The position numbers and the translations under genes are program-made. From COE1 sp036310845 (GTDB lineage: Bacteria > Bacillota > Clostridia > Lachnospirales > Lachnospiraceae): a DNA stretch of 34,008 nt. The notes under the pieces were generated by a model. It saw only the letters and a program-made list of their open reading frames with translations, was not told the origin of the DNA and made no database searches. Shown here piece by piece: positions 30,040 to 34,008 of the stretch. Each line of letters begins with the position of its first letter. The stretch's first letter is position 1. The stretch is taken from assembly GCA_036310845.1 (NCBI GenBank), contig JAXJRB010000062.1, forward strand, positions 1-34,008, given 5' to 3'.

Positions 30040-31617
30040 ATGGTGAATCAGGTGATACAGTTAAGCAGATTGCAGCTTATAAATCTGTTTGGAATTAATG
30101 AGCTACGATATACAAAGGACAAAGCGAAAAGAGCACGTTATATAGGAATTGGTTGCATTTGGCTTGCATTGATTTTGATGGTAGTAGGCTATGTTAGTGG
30201 TTTAGCCTATGGTTTGATTTTTCTTGGTTTATCAGATATTGTTCCATTGTATTTATATGCGCTTGCAAGTTTATTGATATTAGTATTTAGCTTTTTCAAA
30301 GCAGGAAGTATTCTTTTTTCAATGAAAGGCTATGAGATATTAGTCTCTCTACCTGTTACTAAGTCAGCAATTGTAATCAGTCGTTTTTTTAACATGTATA
30401 TCACGAATCTGTTATTAACCTTTTTGATTATGCTTCCTGGAATGGTGATATATGGTTATTTTGAGAAACCAAGTATAGGATTTTATGGAATTTTCCTATT
30501 AAGTAGTCTGTTTCTACCATTATTGCCATTGACAGTTTCTTCTATTTTAGGAGCAGGAATAACGGCAATTAGTTCACGTATGAAACATAAAAATCTAGTT
30601 GAGATAGGGCTTACGTTACTTTTGGTTATTGGTATGATGGCCTTTAGTATGCTAGTGTCTGATAAGGAAGAAATGCTGACAGCAGACTTTTTCAAAAATC
30701 TCGGAGGGATTTTATCGGATCAGATAGGTGGTCTGTATCCACCGGCACTGTGGTTTTCAAAGGCATTAGCTGGAGAAAAGCAGGCACTTATTTTTGTATT
30801 TATTGTTCCTGCGGTTATTTTTACAGTATTTGTTCTTGTATTACAAAAGTATTTTCAAGCTATTTGCACCGCGATTCATACCGTTACAGCCAAGAATGAT
30901 TATCAAATGACAAGCTTACGCTTTCATGGTCAGGTCACGGCATTATGGAAAAGAGAGTTAAAACGCTATTTCTCATCTAGTGTGTATGTAACCAATACGA
31001 TAATAGGTTATATAATGGCGGTTATTCTAGCAGTAGGTATATGCATTATGGGCGTGGAGCACTTGGAAACCATGTTGATGGTTTCCAATATGGAACTTAT
31101 GATGGCAAAATATATGCCTTTAGGGCTTTCCTGCCTGATGACAATGACTTCAACAACAAGCTGTTCCATTTCATTGGAAGGGAAAACAGTATGGCACCTT
31201 CAAACTCTTCCGATTACAAAGAAGCAGATTTTTGATAGCAAGATTCTTACCAATCTAACAGTTGCAGTGCCATTTTACATTCTGAGTGTTATTTTCCTTG
31301 CTATTTCGGTGAAGCTGACAATGATGCAGCTCTTTTGGCTGATTATGATTCCGGCAGCATATTTGCTATTTGCTTGCGTACTTGGACTTACGATAAATCT
31401 TGCCTTTCCAGTGTTTGACTGGGAGAATGAGGTTCGAGTTGTGAAACAGAGTATGACAACATCTGTTTCAATGTTAATTGGTATGTTAAGTAGTGGTATA
31501 TCGCTTGCAGTAAGTATTTTTGTGAGTGAAGAATATATCAATGTGTTTTATGCCGTGGTTTTGGTAGGAATATTGGTAATAACAGGATTTTTATATCAAA
31601 AGAATAATAAGAATTGA
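30040..31617 (+). CDS. ABC exporter permease
   Basis: A 525-residue membrane protein with about 12 helices, a long central soluble part (about 270-310) and the conserved FKAGSILFSMKGYEILVSLPVT segment that marks the bacterial exporter permease group paired with CcmA-like ATPases. The second half repeats a related WHLQTLPITKKQIFDSKIL stretch, so it looks like two fused half-permeases. Together with the ATPase it would form a complete exporter. Substrate not predictable. Confidence 0.9.
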   Translation: MVNQVIQLSRLQLINLFGINELRYTKDKAKRARYIGIGCIWLALILMVVGYVSGLAYGLIFLGLSDIVPLYLYALASLLILVFSFFKAGSILFSMKGYEILVSLPVTKSAIVISRFFNMYITNLLLTFLIMLPGMVIYGYFEKPSIGFYGIFLLSSLFLPLLPLTVSSILGAGITAISSRMKHKNLVEIGLTLLLVIGMMAFSMLVSDKEEMLTADFFKNLGGILSDQIGGLYPPALWFSKALAGEKQALIFVFIVPAVIFTVFVLVLQKYFQAICTAIHTVTAKNDYQMTSLRFHGQVTALWKRELKRYFSSSVYVTNTIIGYIMAVILAVGICIMGVEHLETMLMVSNMELMMAKYMPLGLSCLMTMTSTTSCSISLEGKTVWHLQTLPITKKQIFDSKILTNLTVAVPFYILSVIFLAISVKLTMMQLFWLIMIPAAYLLFACVLGLTINLAFPVFDWENEVRVVKQSMTTSVSMLIGMLSSGISLAVSIFVSEEYINVFYAVVLVGILVITGFLYQKNNKN

Positions 31618-31628
31618 CTGAAAAACAA

Positions 31629-31662
31629 CTAAGATTTATATATTTATAAATGCTTGTAGTTA
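31629..31662. other. Stem-loop after the ABC permease gene
   Basis: AACTA and ATTTATA pair with TATAAAT and TAGTT around TATT, with unpaired bases between the two helices. There is no clean T run, so a terminator role is uncertain. Confidence 0.35.
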
Positions 31663-31681
31663 AGAGGAAAGGGGAAGAAGT

Positions 31682-31819
31682 ATGAATTCATTAAGACTAA
31701 GTGAAAATATTGCCATTATGCGGAAAAATGCAGGAATTACCCAAGACGAACTGGCGGCTTTTCTGGGTGTTACGAAAGCTTCTGTCTCCAAGTGGGAAAA
31801 TGGACTTTCCCACAGTTAA
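31682..31819 (+). pseudogene. Truncated XRE-family HTH regulator
   Basis: AAGAGGAAAGGGG precedes ATG 31682. The 45 residues are a complete XRE helix-turn-helix (IAIMRKNAGITQDELAAFLG, then VTKASVSKWENG), ending HS and a stop in the place where relatives continue SYPDITLLP and a further 100-300 residues. After the stop another frame reads VKDITPQP, which looks like the shifted remainder of that same motif, so a small frameshift plus deletion broke the gene. Beyond 31860 only fragments remain. Confidence 0.75.
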
Positions 31820-32130
31820 AGACATTACACCACAACCCACGCTTACAATATGCTTGAAAATAATATGGATGAGGAATACAAATTAGCATTGGCTGCATTC
31901 GCTTTTTATGGATGTGGACGATGCTAATTTGTATTTTCGGGACGATGATGGATAACCGTATGGTGGGTTATATCATCAGAAGAAGCGAAAATGAAGAGGG
32001 GGAATCCAAAGGGGGCACGCCCCATTTGGCACACGACTTTGCAAGGCAAAGTGTAGTGTGTTCAGATTTTCAAATTTGTTAGAATGTGTCTGACAAATTT
32101 ATGTAATGGAGGTCGGATAGTGAAGTCTCT
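31820..32130. other. Degraded segment between the XRE remnant and the intron
   Basis: There is no intact gene. It contains a perfect 15-bp inverted repeat AATACAAATTAGCAT (31875-31889, complement at 31921-31935, 31 bases between), a GGGGGCACGCCCC hairpin near 32011, and a 12-bp stem at 32072-32083/32089-32100 (one mismatch). It is the 3' exon side of the group II intron. Confidence 0.5.
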
Positions 32131-32173
32131 GTAAGTCGAGTAGACTAATGCCTCACGACACTAGCCCCTCGCA

Positions 32174-32206
32174 GAACCGTACGTGCGGCTTTCCCGCATA
32201 CGGCTC
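32174..32206 (-). ncRNA. Group II intron domain V
   Basis: Minus strand GAGCCGTATGCGGG, AAAG, CCGCACGTACGGTTC: the 34-nt hairpin with two-base bulge and GNRA-like loop that forms the catalytic core. Confidence 0.9.
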
Positions 32207-32225
32207 CTCATAATAACATTCATTT

Positions 32226-33524
32226 CTAGAACAACTTAACATATATCTTTGGCTTCGCCAGTGGGTATACTTTCAGCATATCAATATAGCCATCCCACGT
32301 ATAACTTTTCCTATGGCTTCTGCGGTTAAGCACCTTAAATAAGTATCGTTGCACGAAATGTAGAAATGCACCTATCTTGGCAATGTTGTGGGATACACCA
32401 TAGTATCTATAATGCCCAACCAGTTTCGTGTTCAGCTTTGTAATCAGTTCTTTTACTGGCATCGTACTGTTTTCATACAGCCATTCTTTAATCAATTTCA
32501 GCTTCTGCTGAAACTTCTTCCGATTTGTTTTCAACTTTACACAGAAGTTACCATATTTCTTTCCTTTGCCACAATAGAATGTAAATCCGAGAAAATCAAA
32601 TGTTTCTGGTTTTCTACCATACATGCGCTTAGAATTACTTTCTGCATATCTACCAAACTCAATTAGTCTGCTCTTACTCTCTTCCAATTCGAGATTAAAT
32701 TTCTTCAATCTCTCCTTTAGGATTGCGTAGTAATTCTCCGCATCCTCTCTATGTTGAAAGCCTGCAATGAAGTCATCTGCATAAACCGTCAGGAAACTAT
32801 CTCCAGTAGTCTTACCAATAACAACAAATTTGTACCATAACGTCAATACATTATGCATGTAGATATTTGCTAATATCGGACTGATAATGTTTCCTTGTGC
32901 AGAACCCTCATCACTTTCTTCAAATACTCCATCCGTCATTACTCCGGCTTTTAGATATTTGTTGATTAACCACAAAAGATTTGGATCTTTGATATAGAGC
33001 TTAAGGAACTCCATCATCCACTCATGACTCATGTGGTCGAAGAAGCCTTTTATGTCAGCGTCTACTACATAATTGATGTATCTGTCGCTAATCTGGTGAT
33101 GCACATCTTTTATGGCATCATGGCATCCTCTGTTTGGTCTGAAACCATACATACAGTTCAGAAATCTTGGCTCATAAATAGCTTCTAGTATTTTCTTTAC
33201 TGCCAGTTGCACAATCTTGTCCTCATAAGATGCAATTCCTAAAGGACGTTTCTTTCCATTCGCTTTTGGTATGAATACTCTGAGCGATGGCAGTGGTTTG
33301 TATGCTTTGTTCTTAAGCTTACAAACAAGATTTGTTAAGTTTTCTTCCAGATGTTCCTCATACTCCGCTTTTGTTATCTTGTCGGTACCTACTGCTTTAC
33401 TACCATCTAATTCTTTGTGGCATTGCTTCAGCATTTCAGTATTTATCAAGTGATACAGAGACGTAAACTCTGGCTTCGGCGTTGTTGCCGAGATTTCCAT
33501 TATTCTTTCTAATTTCGTTCCCAT
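32226..33524 (-). CDS. ltrA: Group II intron reverse transcriptase/maturase
   Basis: A 432-residue intron-encoded protein. Reverse transcriptase blocks are in order: RVFIPKANGKKRPLGIASYEDKIVQ (RT2), CMYGFRPNRGCHDAI (RT3), VVDADIKGFFDHM with the first catalytic Asp, GSAQGNIISPILANIYMH (RT4) and TVYADDFIAG (YADD at 248-251). The last 75 residues are the maturase domain (LNTKLVGHYRYYGVSHN). There is no HNH endonuclease, so retargeting would rely on nicks made at replication forks. GGACGGAGG lies 6 bases before the ATG. All catalytic residues are intact, so the intron may be active. Confidence 0.95.
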   Translation of the reverse strand: MGTKLERIMEISATTPKPEFTSLYHLINTEMLKQCHKELDGSKAVGTDKITKAEYEEHLEENLTNLVCKLKNKAYKPLPSLRVFIPKANGKKRPLGIASYEDKIVQLAVKKILEAIYEPRFLNCMYGFRPNRGCHDAIKDVHHQISDRYINYVVDADIKGFFDHMSHEWMMEFLKLYIKDPNLLWLINKYLKAGVMTDGVFEESDEGSAQGNIISPILANIYMHNVLTLWYKFVVIGKTTGDSFLTVYADDFIAGFQHREDAENYYAILKERLKKFNLELEESKSRLIEFGRYAESNSKRMYGRKPETFDFLGFTFYCGKGKKYGNFCVKLKTNRKKFQQKLKLIKEWLYENSTMPVKELITKLNTKLVGHYRYYGVSHNIAKIGAFLHFVQRYLFKVLNRRSHRKSYTWDGYIDMLKVYPLAKPKIYVKLF

Positions 33525-34008
33525 TATTTCCTCCGTCCCTGAGTACGGATAATGTGTCCTCAGAAAGACCGTTATTATGTAGCTCCCTTCCCTCCCCTGG
33601 CATTACTCAGCTTCCTCGGTACTATGAAGCTATCCGACTGCCTACCACTCATCCGTTCACCTCCATCTTCTAGTTGGTGAGACGTACTTGTTTCCAAGAA
33701 ATGATAGGCTCTCCCCAGTTGACTAATTAACCACAATGTCAAGCATGATTGGCTCTTTGACCCCGCAGTGCCGAATGTTTCTCGCCTATATCGTTCCATT
33801 CGATGTTGCTTTCCGCATCAGTTACAACGTCAGCCCTCTGATAGTTAACCTTTCGAGGCTCAATCGCATTGCAACCCTACTTGCTCGCTATCTACGCTTA
33901 GCAACTGCCATTACTGTCAGCTACTCAAGACTCGCTACTGTTGGTTGGCTAGACCTTAAACAGACAGGATTTCCACCTGTTAGGTTAATTGCCCTTCGCT
34001 GGGCGCAC
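33525..34008 (-). ncRNA. Group II intron domains I-III and start of IV
   Basis: Structured, GC-richer RNA between the 5' end GTGCGCCC and the maturase start. Plus-strand open frames in this stretch have no binding sites and are ignored. Confidence 0.75.

Larger units (their letters stand above)
32131..34008 (-). mobile_element. Complete group II intron
   Basis: On the minus strand it begins GTGCGCCC at 34008, the GUGYG start of group II introns, and ends GACTTAC at 32131 (AY end). Domain V (32206-32174) and a domain VI stem CTAGTG/CATTAG with an unpaired A in TCTACTC precede the 3' end. Total length is about 1878 nt with the maturase ORF in domain IV. The 5' exon lies outside the window. Confidence 0.85.

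Noticed and set aside
32072..32100. Terminator hairpin as insertion target of a class C group II intron
   Set aside because: Class C introns insert after a hairpin in the 5' exon; this one is on the 3' exon side and lacks a T run. The maturase also does not look clearly class C.
33482..33799. Short proteins overlapping the intron 5' part
   Set aside because: They lie in structured intron RNA, lack ribosome binding sites and have no family features.
1..34008. tRNA or rRNA genes
   Set aside because: No T-loop/acceptor pattern or rRNA-like stretch was noticed on either strand by eye; a tRNA search program would settle it.

Overview
The window is low-GC, densely coded DNA that looks like a gut Firmicute of the class Clostridia, most likely Lachnospiraceae. 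This rests on AT-rich codon use, strong AAAGGAG-type ribosome binding sites, a FeoB with a separate Cys-rich partner, stand-alone LytTR regulators and a carB of clostridial type. Species cannot be fixed from the sequence alone. No tRNA, rRNA, CRISPR array or prophage was seen.

Layout. 1-2254: ferrous iron importer FeoB, its small Cys-rich membrane partner and a terminator. 2300-5735: a LacI-family regulator, a MATE exporter behind a promoter that carries a LacI-type operator, and a CmoM-like methyltransferase. 5756-7041 (minus): a LytTR regulator and a LiaF-like membrane protein in one operon. 7042-9154 (minus): a fused EIIC-like membrane domain plus EAL c-di-GMP phosphodiesterase. 9393-13271: a wrecked flavoprotein/CPBP-protease junction, a MarR repressor with its operator, then a tight operon of two ArsA/Get3-like ATPases flanking a 70-residue helical protein. 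13272-19225: an MFS exporter, two unrecognised genes (one frameshifted), a hydrolase-LytTR-DUF3021-like operon, a truncated hydrolase and a short cis-prenyltransferase. 19241-22811 (minus): carB without carA, preceded by a 41-codon leader ORF and an intrinsic terminator. 22950-23519: a 20-codon cistron with an operator-like promoter, then a palindromic tandem repeat. 23448-31617: GNAT, PhnP-like MBL, transglutaminase-like, two FMN-binding split-barrel proteins, MFS, methyltransferase and an ABC exporter. 31682-34008: a broken XRE gene and a complete group II intron on the minus strand, whose 5' end coincides with the window end.

The most notable pattern is regulatory. Three promoters (before the LytTR/LiaF-like operon, before the wrecked flavoprotein gene and before the MFS gene at 13370) carry two copies of an A(C/T)CACTTA box exactly 21 bp apart. 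The second box always ends 11 bp before a -35 element that sits 17 bp from a good -10. A single related box at the same relative position precedes the second LytTR operon. This looks like a local LytTR regulon that joins the two LytTR-plus-membrane-protein modules to an exporter. Other candidates for new biology are the MarR/tandem-ArsA/70-residue-protein operon with matching MarR boxes at both promoters, the leader-peptide attenuator of carB, the EIIC-EAL fusion, and the operator-controlled 20-codon cistron at 23025.
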